Positions 8,607 to 16,172 of a stretch of DNA of 38,285 nt are shown here, one piece after another. Numbering within the stretch: position 1 is the stretch's first letter; each line of letters starts with the position of its first letter. Origin of the DNA: Sphingomonas flavalba (lineage in GTDB: Bacteria > Pseudomonadota > Alphaproteobacteria > Sphingomonadales > Sphingomonadaceae); the NCBI RefSeq assembly GCF_004796535.1, contig NZ_SPHY01000018.1, positions 1 to 38,285 of the forward strand, written 5' to 3'. Made by a program: the position numbers and the translations under genes. The notes below the pieces were generated by a model. The model saw only the letters and a program-made list of their open reading frames with translations, made no database searches and had not been told where the DNA came from.

Positions 8607-9854
8607 TCAACGGCTCGACGGGCTGCCGCCCAGACTGGCCTTTTGCTGGGCGGCGTCAGGCGACCGGATATGTTCGCGGCGGATGCCGAGGCCCAGTAGC
8701 CGTGCGGGTAGGCCCTGCAATGACGGAACAATCTGAAGAAGGCGCAGGATGGCGGGCGCGCGCGGTGCCTGGTTGCGCATCGCTGCACCGATGACGCTGC
8801 GGTGGACCACGCGCTGGATGGCCTGGATCACCTTGACGGGGAACAGCCGCCGACGCTGCACGCCCCCCAGCAGCGGATCTGGATTCACCCCCTTGGAAAG
8901 GGGTGCAGCCAGGATGTTGGCCGCAGCAACAGCATCCTGGATCGCCAAATTGATGCCAACGCCGCCGACCGGGGACATGGCATGCGCGGCATCGCCGATG
9001 GCCAGCAATCCGGGGCGATGCCAGCGCGACAATCGATCAAGCGACACGGCCAGAAGCTTCACATCATCCCATGTGGTGATTGCCCCGATATCGCTTGCAA
9101 GAGCTGGGACCGCCGCTGCGACATCAGCCCGGAAGCGCTCGACCCCGGCAGCCTGTATTGTTCGGGCCGCGCCCTTTTCGATCACGCGGGCACATTGGAA
9201 ATAATCGCCACGATCGATCGTGACGATCATCTCGCCACGGTCGATATAGCCCTGCGTTCGATTGTCCGGCGTCCTCTCCTTGGGCACCCGAAACCACAGA
9301 ACATCGATGGGCGCTCCCAGATCCTGACGGGGCAGCCCGGCTGCATTCCGCAGGATGGAGCTCCGTCCGTCAGCGGCGATCACGAGAGAAGCCCGGATCA
9401 TCTCGCCATTCGCAAGCCGCACGCCTTCGACCCGCTGTGATCCAACTATCAAGCCGACAATCTCTGCCCCCATTCGCAGGGAAAAAGCCGGCAGGAGACG
9501 CGCTCGTTCGGCCACAAAATCGAGGAAATGCCATTGGGGCATCATGGCGATAAATCGTGCCCGCCCCGGCAAACGACGAAAGTCGGCGATCTGGTAAACA
9601 CGGCCGCCAATGACCGCTCCGATCGACTGTACTTTGTCATGTCTGCGCGCGAGCAGTGCCTCCAGGAGACCCAGTTCGCCAAAGAGGTCGAGCGTTGAGG
9701 GATGGACCGTGTCGCCCCGAAAATCGCGCAGGAAATCGGCATGTTTTTCCAACACGATCGTCCGCACGCCCGCACGTGCAAACAGGAAGGCCGCGACCAT
9801 TCCGGCTGGACCACCGCCAACGACAATAACCGGAAGGGCATCACTGTTTGCCAC
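8607..9854 (-). CDS. FAD-dependent oxidoreductase (PHBH/UbiH-type monooxygenase family)
   Basis: About 415 residues. The N-terminal FAD fold has VIVVGGGPAGMVAAFLFARAG. The GDTVHPSTLDLFGELGLL segment and the second FAD motif GDAAHAMSPVGGVGINLAIQD are those of group A flavoprotein monooxygenases, which hydroxylate aromatic or related substrates using NAD(P)H and O2. Substrate unknown. The open frame continues to 10067, but that extension is unlike the family. I chose GTG at 9854, which leaves eight residues before the first FAD strand; no good ribosome binding site is seen. It is divergent from the FrnE-like gene, with 248 bases between them. Confidence 0.87.
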   Translation of the reverse strand: MANSDALPVIVVGGGPAGMVAAFLFARAGVRTIVLEKHADFLRDFRGDTVHPSTLDLFGELGLLEALLARRHDKVQSIGAVIGGRVYQIADFRRLPGRARFIAMMPQWHFLDFVAERARLLPAFSLRMGAEIVGLIVGSQRVEGVRLANGEMIRASLVIAADGRSSILRNAAGLPRQDLGAPIDVLWFRVPKERTPDNRTQGYIDRGEMIVTIDRGDYFQCARVIEKGAARTIQAAGVERFRADVAAAVPALASDIGAITTWDDVKLLAVSLDRLSRWHRPGLLAIGDAAHAMSPVGGVGINLAIQDAVAAANILAAPLSKGVNPDPLLGGVQRRRLFPVKVIQAIQRVVHRSVIGAAMRNQAPRAPAILRLLQIVPSLQGLPARLLGLGIRREHIRSPDAAQQKASLGGSPSSR

Positions 9855-10102
9855 GAGGATTAGTTTAGGCTTGCGCTTGCCCTTAGTCCACGAAGGGAGC
9901 CTAGCCGCGATAGCGCGGATTGATTTCGGTCCGCCTGTATCGGTCGCTTGACCATTCCTGTGGGCTATGAGGCAACGTGCTGCCAGAGGTTGGTTTCCAC
10001 CACTCGTGCCAAACTGAGTGCTGTTGGCAGGAGGCCTTGCGAACAGGCACGGCAACGCTAACTTCAAAACAGCAAGTTCTGCTCGACCAAAGGCTCTAGA
10101 CC

Positions 10103-10783
10103 ATGCCCCGGAAACTCAAGATTGACTTCGTCTCCGACATCGCCTGTCCTTGGTGCGTCATTGGACTGGGCGGCTTGGAGAAAGCGCTCAACAGCCTCAA
10201 GGATGAGATCGAGGCAGACATCGCCTTCCATCCGTTTGAGCTCAACCCAGACATGCCGGCAGGCGGCGAGAACGGGCTTGAGCATATCGCCGCGAAGTAC
10301 GGCATGTCGCCCGATCAGGTACGCGAGAACCGCGCGCGGATCAGGGACCGAGCCGCTGAGATCGGCTTCACGATGAACACGTCCGACGCGAGCCGCGCCT
10401 ACAATACGTTCGACGCGCACAGGCTCATCGCATGGGCCGGCGAGAAGGGCCGCCAACTCGAGATCAAGCAGCAGCTGTTCACGCTCTATTTCACCAACCA
10501 ACAGGATCCCGGCGATCGCGACGCACTCGCCGCCGCGGCGGAGGCGGCCGAGCTGGACGGCGCCGAAGCGCGTGAAGTCCTCGCCTCGGATCAATACGCC
10601 AATCAGGTTCGTGCCGAGGAGGTGTTTTGGCGCCAGCGCGGCATCAACAGTGTGCCCGCGGTGGTGGTTGACGACCGATACCTTATCTCCGGCGGCCAGC
10701 CACCCGAGGAGTTCGTGCGTCAGCTTCGCGGCATTTCCGCCAAGCTTCATGATGAGCAGGCACGGGCGACGGCGGGCACCTGA
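10103..10783 (+). CDS. DsbA family oxidoreductase, FrnE-like
   Basis: A 226-residue thioredoxin-fold protein without a signal peptide. The CPWC active site is at residues 15-18. The FrnE/2-hydroxychromene-2-carboxylate-isomerase-type pattern includes FHPFELNPDMP, the long helical insertion with NTFDAHRLIAWAG, and the cis-proline region GINSVPAVVVDDRYLISGGQPPE. Members act as cytoplasmic disulfide oxidoreductases or isomerases; FrnE of other bacteria is linked to oxidative stress and polyketide assembly. The real substrate here is unknown. It is divergent from the FAD-dependent oxidoreductase. Confidence 0.9.
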   Translation: MPRKLKIDFVSDIACPWCVIGLGGLEKALNSLKDEIEADIAFHPFELNPDMPAGGENGLEHIAAKYGMSPDQVRENRARIRDRAAEIGFTMNTSDASRAYNTFDAHRLIAWAGEKGRQLEIKQQLFTLYFTNQQDPGDRDALAAAAEAAELDGAEAREVLASDQYANQVRAEEVFWRQRGINSVPAVVVDDRYLISGGQPPEEFVRQLRGISAKLHDEQARATAGT

Positions 10784-11509
10784 TCTCAATTTATTGATGC
10801 CGTTCCATGACAGCTAACGATCACCGTCGGGCGTCGCCGACTGCCAATGCGAACGACCGGTTTGGGATCAGCATCTATACTGCTTGATGACCAACATCGG
10901 GGCGCAAAACCGCCATAACCTGAGGTCGGGCTAGCCACGAGACCGGCCTTAAGACGGAATCTTTCGTTAAACGCATGCTGCGGACAGGGATGACGACGTC
11001 CGATCCCTTTCACCCGCTCCAGCCCTTCGGACATAGGCGAGGCCGCCGGCGCAATCGGCCCGATCTCGGCTGGAGCAGCTTCGGTCAGGCGGAGGCGCTT
11101 GACGACCCGGAAAGCGCGGTAAAACAATGTCCTGGAACGCGCGCCCCTGTCGGCAGGGTACGCATGCCAAGCCCGCCGTGGCCAGGCTCTCAGCCATATC
11201 AAGGACCAGGGAGGTGCCAACATCGCCCGGGAGGCCGAACCCGAAACTCCTGGCGCGCGACGGTACCATTGCCTCAGAATTCGCCTTATTGGAGCGTCAG
11301 TTTCTTCGCTTGCCCCCGGATCAACAGGGATTCGAATGGTTCGGCCCAAGGCGGAGGCGATAACTACATGGCAAAAGGCAATGATGCTTGACGGCCCGAG
11401 ACGGTATGTCTTTGCAGGGATTGCGCGGACCAGCTCGAACTATGCCGGGCAAGATAGCATAAAAAGATCTTGTTTTTGAGTCACTCCGGGGCGGAAACAT
11501 ACGTCCATT
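10784..11509. other. Stretch of about 725 bases with no recognisable gene
   Basis: Long open frames occur on both strands (187 codons minus at 10786-11349, 138 codons plus at 10975-11391), but they overlap each other and none has motifs I recognise. Base composition is mixed and codon pattern is poor. The position between intact genes and a broken integrase suggests decayed accessory DNA. Confidence 0.45.
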
Positions 11510-11915
11510 TCAAAAGTGACGAAGGAAGAACTTGTTCTTGTCGATCGTGACGGAGGCTTTACTCCCCCTTGACCAGCTTTGCTCGATATACTCTTCCGCG
11601 ACGGTCCCAAACGTGTTGGCGGCGCTTAATTCGGCAATGAGCTTGGCTCGTTTGCGTTCGACGCCGGGATCGACGCCATCTCGCAAGCAGGCGCGGGCTT
11701 CGTCGCGGCGTTGCCGAGCTTCCTTGAGTGAAACCTCTGGATAGGGGCCAAGGGCAAGATTTCTCGGCTTGCCTGCGAAACGATAGCGATAACGCCAAAC
11801 CCAAAGCTTCGATCCGCTCACTGCGACTTCAGAGGTAAAGGCCCTTCTCGTCGACAACCATGAAGGCCCGGCTTTGGGGCTGCAATGCGCGGATGGCGGG
11901 ATCGTTCAACGCCAT
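11510..11915 (-). pseudogene. Tyrosine integrase remnant (N-terminal DUF4102 part only)
   Basis: Starting at an ATG at 11915 the frame reads MALNDPAIRALQPQ and DEKGLYL, then hits a TGA. In the neighbouring frame the match continues with SGSKLWVWRYRYRFAGK, LALGPYPEVSLKEARQRRDEA and GVDP. This is the N-terminal arm-binding domain of P4-type phage integrases, broken by a frameshift. It stops after about 130 residues, so the core-binding and catalytic domains are missing. It has the same orientation, and the same distance to a tRNA-Leu 3'-end repeat (about 190 bases), as the intact integrase has to tRNA-Leu. This points to an older element in the same site. Confidence 0.88.
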
Positions 11916-12102
11916 GGCTGTGCGTCCTCGCTAAATGCGTGTGTACATAACCACAGCCTCAGCCACGAATATGGACACGGAGAGGTACACAGAATCGGTG
12001 AATTGCCCAGACACATCGAGACGCACTCCGCGACGAAATATGCTGAAAACTAGCAGTTTTCCGCCGTTTTGGCGAGTTATTTAGCTATGTCGGGGGACGA
12101 GT

Positions 12103-12125
12103 AAATGGTCAGAAGAGGACTCGAA
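12103..12125. repeat. Distal attachment site: duplicate of tRNA-Leu 3' end
   Basis: Bases 12110-12125 are identical over 16 positions to 15991-16006 inside the T arm and acceptor stem of tRNA-Leu, in the same orientation. The preceding AAATGGT (12103-12109) also matches 15981-15987, the CCA end and three bases beyond. The only difference is three bases (GCC) missing here. This is the expected direct repeat at the far end of an element inserted in the tRNA 3' end. Confidence 0.8.
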
Positions 12126-12177
12126 AACGGCCCGTTGCGACGCAGAAAACTGCCATTTTTTTGGAGCTGTGACGAGG

Positions 12178-12198
12178 CGATACCCTCTTCGATACCCT
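12178..12198. repeat. Paired CGATACCCT direct repeats (candidate arm-type site, left end)
   Basis: CGATACCCT occurs at 12178-12186 and again at 12190-12198, a 12-base period, about 50 bases inside the distal att repeat. The same GATACC core with the same period occurs at the other end of the element (15849-15869). Confidence 0.55.
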
Positions 12199-12466
12199 GG
12201 GACTTTTCTTCCCAGCGGTTCGAGTCCTTTTGGACTTTGTAGGAGGGCTTCCCGATCGCGATTCGTCCTTACCGTTGCGCAGGCGTAATACAGTGAATGC
12301 TGCGGCCTGTACGCGGCTCAATGTACGGCGACCGCAGACGAAGTCATTCTTGAAAATCTGAAATTGTGTTCCGCAAATACTGGGATGGCCAGAGGCGTTT
12401 CCCCGCTACAACTTGTCCAAAAAATGCATATAAATTTCGGACAAACTTGTGACCGCGGCAACACAA

Positions 12467-13420
12467 TCACAGGCGATCGGCACACTCTTGGATTCGACCA
12501 AGGATAGCGTCGAGGCTGGGCTGCCCGCGATAATAGAGCGCAGACGTGGCGGCATAGGCGCGGGCGAAGCGATCCCGTGTGGTCTGGTCCAAAAGATCGA
12601 ATGCGGGATTTTCGGCGATCACTTTGTTATCTGCAGCCGGGAAGCGCGCGTCCTTATGAGCGACATAGGCTTCGGTGCCGATGAACGCCTGAACACCGGG
12701 ATCGCCGAGGAGGCAGTAGACGTCATAATAGTGGCGGAGGAAGTTCTGCGGCATGCTGCCATCCTCAAGATGCCGTCGGAATCTCGTCGAGATTGTCTGA
12801 AGCTTCTCGACCAGTGTGTAGCCGGGTTCGTAGCAGGGCACGTCGAGAGCCCGATTATCGGTCAGGTCGACGAGACCGCTCGCCGCCGCCTTGTCATAGG
12901 CCCACGAACTGATCCGGCATGGCCGATTGGGTGCCACCTGATCGAAACCAGCCTCCAACAAAATCCCATCCTTGACGCCCTCCGGTAGCGGGTTGCGGGG
13001 ATTATAATGTAAGCGGATGCCTGCACTGCGCATGCGCCGGTCATCGAATGCTTCGTCGCGCTCGACCTCACCGAAGCCGGGGATCATGATCTTGGCCGGC
13101 AGGCCATCATAGAACGTACGGCGTGTCTCTATATGGGCAGGCTTATTCTGGTTCTTGCCGGTTGGCAGATCGTCCAGGTCGGGGTGAATCAGGATGTCTA
13201 TGTCCTCGGAAAAGCGATGGATGAGACCATGCCCTTTCGAGAGCGACGTTCCGCCCTTGAGTTCAAAGCGGAAGCCCAACTGCTGCAAGCCCCAGAGGGC
13301 GTGCATGATCCAATAATCCTTCTCGACCAAACCCGGATCGATCGCCTGCTCGCGTGAGACGACTGCAAGGAGATCGTCGAAATCCTGATGATCGTGCAGC
13401 AGCACCTCGTGCGCCTTCAA
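12467..13420 (-). CDS. abiEii: AbiEii-type nucleotidyltransferase toxin
   Basis: A 317-residue protein of the nucleotidyltransferase AbiEii/AbiGii toxin family. It shows VEKDYW (residues 32-37), the nucleotidyltransferase signature KGGTSLSKG (55-63) and SEDIDILI (71-78), whose aspartates D73 and D75 are the expected metal ligands. Proteins of this family are toxins of bacteriostatic type IV or related systems; some transfer nucleotides to tRNA ends. They limit phage growth by stopping the infected cell. The start is a TTG overlapping the TGA of the upstream antitoxin gene (TTGA), a sign of tight coupling. It is the last gene before the distal att site. Confidence 0.93.
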   Translation of the reverse strand: MKAHEVLLHDHQDFDDLLAVVSREQAIDPGLVEKDYWIMHALWGLQQLGFRFELKGGTSLSKGHGLIHRFSEDIDILIHPDLDDLPTGKNQNKPAHIETRRTFYDGLPAKIMIPGFGEVERDEAFDDRRMRSAGIRLHYNPRNPLPEGVKDGILLEAGFDQVAPNRPCRISSWAYDKAAASGLVDLTDNRALDVPCYEPGYTLVEKLQTISTRFRRHLEDGSMPQNFLRHYYDVYCLLGDPGVQAFIGTEAYVAHKDARFPAADNKVIAENPAFDLLDQTTRDRFARAYAATSALYYRGQPSLDAILGRIQECADRL

Positions 13421-13995
13421 GCCCGTTCGAGAACAGGCGCGAGCAAGCGTTCAGCCCGCGCGGAGCCAAAATCCTGGACCGCCTTGGCAAGACGCGAACG
13501 GTCCATTTCTTTCGCCCGCTCGAGCGCGCGCGGAAGCACTGCCGATTTGTCTTCCGGCAGCCGATCGAGATTGTGCAGCAGATCGACCAGCAGGACTTCC
13601 TTGGATAGCCGCTTGGGTACCGACGGCCGCATCCGAAAATCATAGACACGCCCGTCTAGGGTGAACTTCCCGTGCCGCTTGCGATTATACACGACCGGCT
13701 CGTTGTAGAGCTGCGTCGTACCGACCTCGAGCCCGTTGAACGCATTTGGCGAGACCATCAGGAAACGGTCGTCGCCGAGGAATGTCTCGACGAGCTTTTC
13801 GGGCTTGGCCGGTGCCGCCCCGAACCTGGTTTGACGCGGCGCCATGTAGACACCGGCCGAAACCTTTTCGAGGCGCCCTTCGTCCACCAGTTGTCGGACA
13901 TGACGATCGACAGCGTTGGACCAGCGCGCAAGATCCTTGCGACGGTAAACCTGTCCAGGGCGCAGGTGGCGCTTGAGCTCACTGAGGGCCGACAT
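13417..13995 (-). CDS. abiEi: AbiEi-type antitoxin / DUF6088-like transcriptional regulator
   Basis: A 192-residue protein. The N-terminal 60 residues form a winged-helix region (YRRKDLARWSNAVDRHVRQL, then EGRLEKVSAGVYMAP). The rest has the AbiEi/DUF6088-like middle (PNAFNGLEVGTTQLYNEPVVYN) and a C-terminal helical part. AbiEi proteins neutralise AbiEii and repress their own operon. The ATG at 13995 follows an AGGAGA site at seven bases; an upstream in-frame start at 14016 has no such support. The TGA overlaps the toxin's TTG start. Repeated and inverted motifs lie 35-75 bases upstream. Confidence 0.9.
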   Translation of the reverse strand: MSALSELKRHLRPGQVYRRKDLARWSNAVDRHVRQLVDEGRLEKVSAGVYMAPRQTRFGAAPAKPEKLVETFLGDDRFLMVSPNAFNGLEVGTTQLYNEPVVYNRKRHGKFTLDGRVYDFRMRPSVPKRLSKEVLLVDLLHNLDRLPEDKSAVLPRALERAKEMDRSRLAKAVQDFGSARAERLLAPVLERA

Positions 13996-14029
13996 GTCAA
14001 ATCTCCTGCTCCCCAAATAAGCGCTTCGG

Positions 14030-14071
14030 GCATGTCATGCAACGATTCTCATTAAGAATTCATGCATCGTT
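14030..14071. promoter_or_regulatory. Candidate AbiEi operator (repeats upstream of abiE)
   Basis: GCATG-T-CATGC (14030-14040) is a perfect palindrome. TCATGCAACG at 14035 and TCATGCATCG at 14060 are near-identical direct repeats 25 bases apart. AACGAT (14041-14046) and ATCGTT (14066-14071) form an inverted pair. The set lies 35 bases before the abiEi start in an A/T-rich stretch that would hold its promoter. AbiEi of other systems binds paired repeats in its own promoter, so this is a natural operator candidate. Confidence 0.5.
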
Positions 14072-14226
14072 ATTTAGGCAGAGATCGCGCTACAGCCCCC
14101 TATCCAAAGGGACCGGCCTACTCTGCGCCGACTGGCGGATCATTGGCTTAGTCATCGGCCAAGAATGCCGTTCATGCCGATGCCAGCCCAGTGCGTTGCG
14201 CGCGGGAGTGGCGAAGCTACCGATTG

Positions 14227-14578
14227 ATGCAGGACTTCCCCTACCTGGCTGACGCCGCTTCCACGATGCTCGACGACCTGCTGTGGTGGGCTCGCGCCCT
14301 GCAAACGGCACGCGCGTTTTAAAGCGCATGCCGCGCGCTTCCGGCGCCTGCTGGAGTTGGCCTCCGCCTGGCACGAGGCCGGGCTCGCCCGGGCGTTCCT
14401 GGCGGCACTGCGAGACGGGCTGCCGCCGGACTCGCCCCCGGTCGCGGGGATGGAAGCCGCGGACTGGCTGGTCTGGGCCGAGCGAAAGATCGAGGAACAC
14501 GACAGGCTTGGCAGCGGCGCCGGCTCGGTCCTGGAATCTATGGCCGAGGTGACGTTGTGGACCTATCCCGGAGGGTGA
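14227..14578 (+). pseudogene. Small gene split by a +1 frameshift at TTTTAAA
   Basis: From ATG 14227 the frame encodes MQDFPYLADAAS, then LLWWARALQTARAF, and stops at TAA (14320-14322). In the next frame the sequence reads on directly as KAHAARFRRLLELASAWHEAG, with DWLVWAERKIEEHD further on, to TGA at 14578. Removing one T from the TTTT run joins the two into about 116 residues of uniform, Trp-rich helical character. I do not recognise a family. It is most simply a frameshift mutation. The junction TTT TAA A is also a possible shifty stop for +1 frameshifting. It converges on the integrase gene inside the element. Confidence 0.55.
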
Positions 14579-14588
14579 AGGACCGGGC

Positions 14589-15821
14589 CTAGACGGTGCG
14601 TCGCGCGGCGAAGTTCGGCTTCAGGACCTTCGCCCCGTCGCGTAAGTGGTCGAGGTGATCGGACCAGTGCTGCATCATCCGCACCCGCTCGTCCCAATAC
14701 TCGCCGCGCGTGTAGGCCCGGCGCACGCCATTGTTCTCCATGTGCGCGAGTTGGCGCTCGATCGCATCCGGGTTGAACAGCCCCGACTCGTTCAGGAGCG
14801 TCGCGGCCATCGCGCGGAAGCCGTGCGCCGTCATCTCGTCCTGTTTGAAGCCGAGCACGCGAAGTGCGGCGTTGACGGTGTTCTCCGACATGGGTCGCCG
14901 CGGCGACCGGAACGACGGGAAGCAGTAGCGCCCGGTGCCGGTCAACGCGTGCAGTTCCTCGAACAGCCCGACCACCTGCGTGGAAAGCGGAACCCGGTGC
15001 GGGCGGCGCATCTTCATTTTCTCCGCCGGAATAGCCCAGATGCCGCGCTCGAAGTCGAACTCGCTCCACTCGGCCTGGCGCAGCTCGCCGGGCCGGACGA
15101 AGAGATGCGCGGAGAGCGTGAGCGCATAAAGCGTGATCGCGTGGCCGCTATAGCCTTCGATCGCCCGCATAAGCTCGCCCGCACCTTTCTCCGTGGTGAT
15201 CGCCGCAAGGTGCTTCACCTTCGGGACGGTGAGCGCGCCGCGGAGGTCTCGCGCCGGGTCGTGCTCGGCCCGCGTCGTGGCGATGGCATAGCGGAAGATC
15301 CGGCTCAGCACGCTGCGCATCCTGCGCGCGCTTTCATAGCGGCCGGTGGCTTCGACCGAGCGGAGGACGGCAAGCACTTCCTGCGCGGTGATCTTCGCGA
15401 TTGGGCGGTTGCCGAGCTTCGGGTAGGCTTTGGCGAGCAGCCAGCGGACCTTGCTCAGCGTGACCTCGGCCATCTTCTCGCGCTCGTTCTTGGCGATCCA
15501 TTCTTCGGCGACCAGCTTGAAGCTGTTCTCTTCGGACAGCTTCTCGCGCGCGGCTGCGAGCTTGGCTTCATGCGACGGATCGAGGCCGGCCGCGATCATT
15601 TTGCGCGCTTCGTCGCGCCGCTCGCGCGCGTCGGCAAGACCGACGTCGGGCCAAGCGCCGAAGGAGAGCGTGCGCTGCTTGCCGAGATAGGCATAGTTCA
15701 GCCGCCAGAGCTTGCGGCCGTTCGGCTTGACGAGGAGATAGAGGCCGGCGCCGTCGGTGAGCTTGTATTCGCGCTCCTTCGGCTTGGCGCTCGTGACGGT
15801 CGTCGCGAAGAGTTTTCCCAT
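14589..15821 (-). CDS. P4-type tyrosine integrase (DUF4102)
   Basis: A 410-residue intact phage/island integrase. The N-terminal arm-binding DUF4102 domain has LTDGAGLYLLVKPNGRKLWR and DARERRDEARKMI. The core-binding domain is about residues 100-190. The catalytic domain has the Arg in HLFVRPGELRQAEW, then AHGFRAMAATLLNE (H-x-x-R), then LAHMENNGVRRAYTR with the tyrosine nucleophile. It recombines the element with the tRNA-Leu 3' end. The open frame runs back through the tRNA, but ATG 15821 gives the family N-terminus MGKLFAT. An inverted repeat overlaps this start and may be a control site. Confidence 0.94.
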   Translation of the reverse strand: MGKLFATTVTSAKPKEREYKLTDGAGLYLLVKPNGRKLWRLNYAYLGKQRTLSFGAWPDVGLADARERRDEARKMIAAGLDPSHEAKLAAAREKLSEENSFKLVAEEWIAKNEREKMAEVTLSKVRWLLAKAYPKLGNRPIAKITAQEVLAVLRSVEATGRYESARRMRSVLSRIFRYAIATTRAEHDPARDLRGALTVPKVKHLAAITTEKGAGELMRAIEGYSGHAITLYALTLSAHLFVRPGELRQAEWSEFDFERGIWAIPAEKMKMRRPHRVPLSTQVVGLFEELHALTGTGRYCFPSFRSPRRPMSENTVNAALRVLGFKQDEMTAHGFRAMAATLLNESGLFNPDAIERQLAHMENNGVRRAYTRGEYWDERVRMMQHWSDHLDHLRDGAKVLKPNFAARRTV

Positions 15822-15848
15822 GGTATCGGCCCGTCCATAAGGGGCCCT

Positions 15849-15869
15849 CGATACCATGCAGGATACCAT
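15849..15869. repeat. Paired GATACCAT direct repeats (candidate arm-type site, right end)
   Basis: GATACCAT occurs at 15850-15857 and 15862-15869, a 12-base period matching the pair at the distal end of the element. An inverted copy, ATGGTATCG, lies at 15820-15828 over the integrase start codon and pairs with CGATACCAT at 15849-15857. These are plausible sites for integrase arm binding or for autoregulation. Confidence 0.55.
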
Positions 15870-15924
15870 ATTTGTTCCCGATTGGTGCCGGATCGGCCCG
15901 GATTTGACCGGACGGTCATAGCAC

Positions 15925-15952
15925 AAAAAACGGCTGAAATCAGCCGTTTTTT
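15925..15952. terminator. Bidirectional intrinsic terminator between tRNA-Leu and integrase
   Basis: A perfect inverted repeat: AAAAAACGGCTGA and TCAGCCGTTTTTT separated by two bases. Its A-tract and T-tract would act as an intrinsic terminator on either strand. It lies 32 bases beyond the 3' end of tRNA-Leu and would end that transcript before it enters the integrase gene. Confidence 0.85.
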
Positions 15953-15983
15953 GGACGTTCTCGGATGTCCTCGGAAGAACAAA

Positions 15984-16070
<87 letters not shown>

Positions 16071-16086
16071 ACGGGGTAGGCTGGCG

Positions 16087-16116
16087 CGCTTAGCGGGGGC
16101 GGTCGGCGCTTGTCAA
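16087..16116 (-). promoter_or_regulatory. Candidate sigma-70 promoter of tRNA-Leu
   Basis: On the minus strand TTGACA (16116-16111) is followed after 18 bases by TAAGCG (16092-16087). This ends 16 bases before the tRNA 5' end. The -35 is perfect and the -10 is weak. Confidence 0.5.
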
Positions 16117-16172
16117 CCGACGTGAGCATGGGGCAAGGGGCGTGGAGTGCACTTCAGGGAGTTTCCGGCAGG

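Larger units (their letters stand above)
11916..12466. other. Non-coding stretch holding the distal attachment site
   Basis: No supported gene. It contains a small hairpin (7-bp stem, 12045-12061), the tRNA-Leu-derived repeat (12103-12125) and the CGATACCCT direct repeats (12178-12198). It also has an A/T-rich inverted repeat (TTGTCC at 12413, GGACAA at 12439) just beyond the stop of abiEii, which may act as that transcript's 3' end. A minus-strand open frame of 70 codons at 12109-12321 covers the att repeat and looks spurious. Confidence 0.6.

Noticed and set aside
12109-12321. 70-codon minus-strand frame covering the distal att repeat
   Set aside because: It is built from the tRNA-derived repeat and arm-type repeats; no protein motif.
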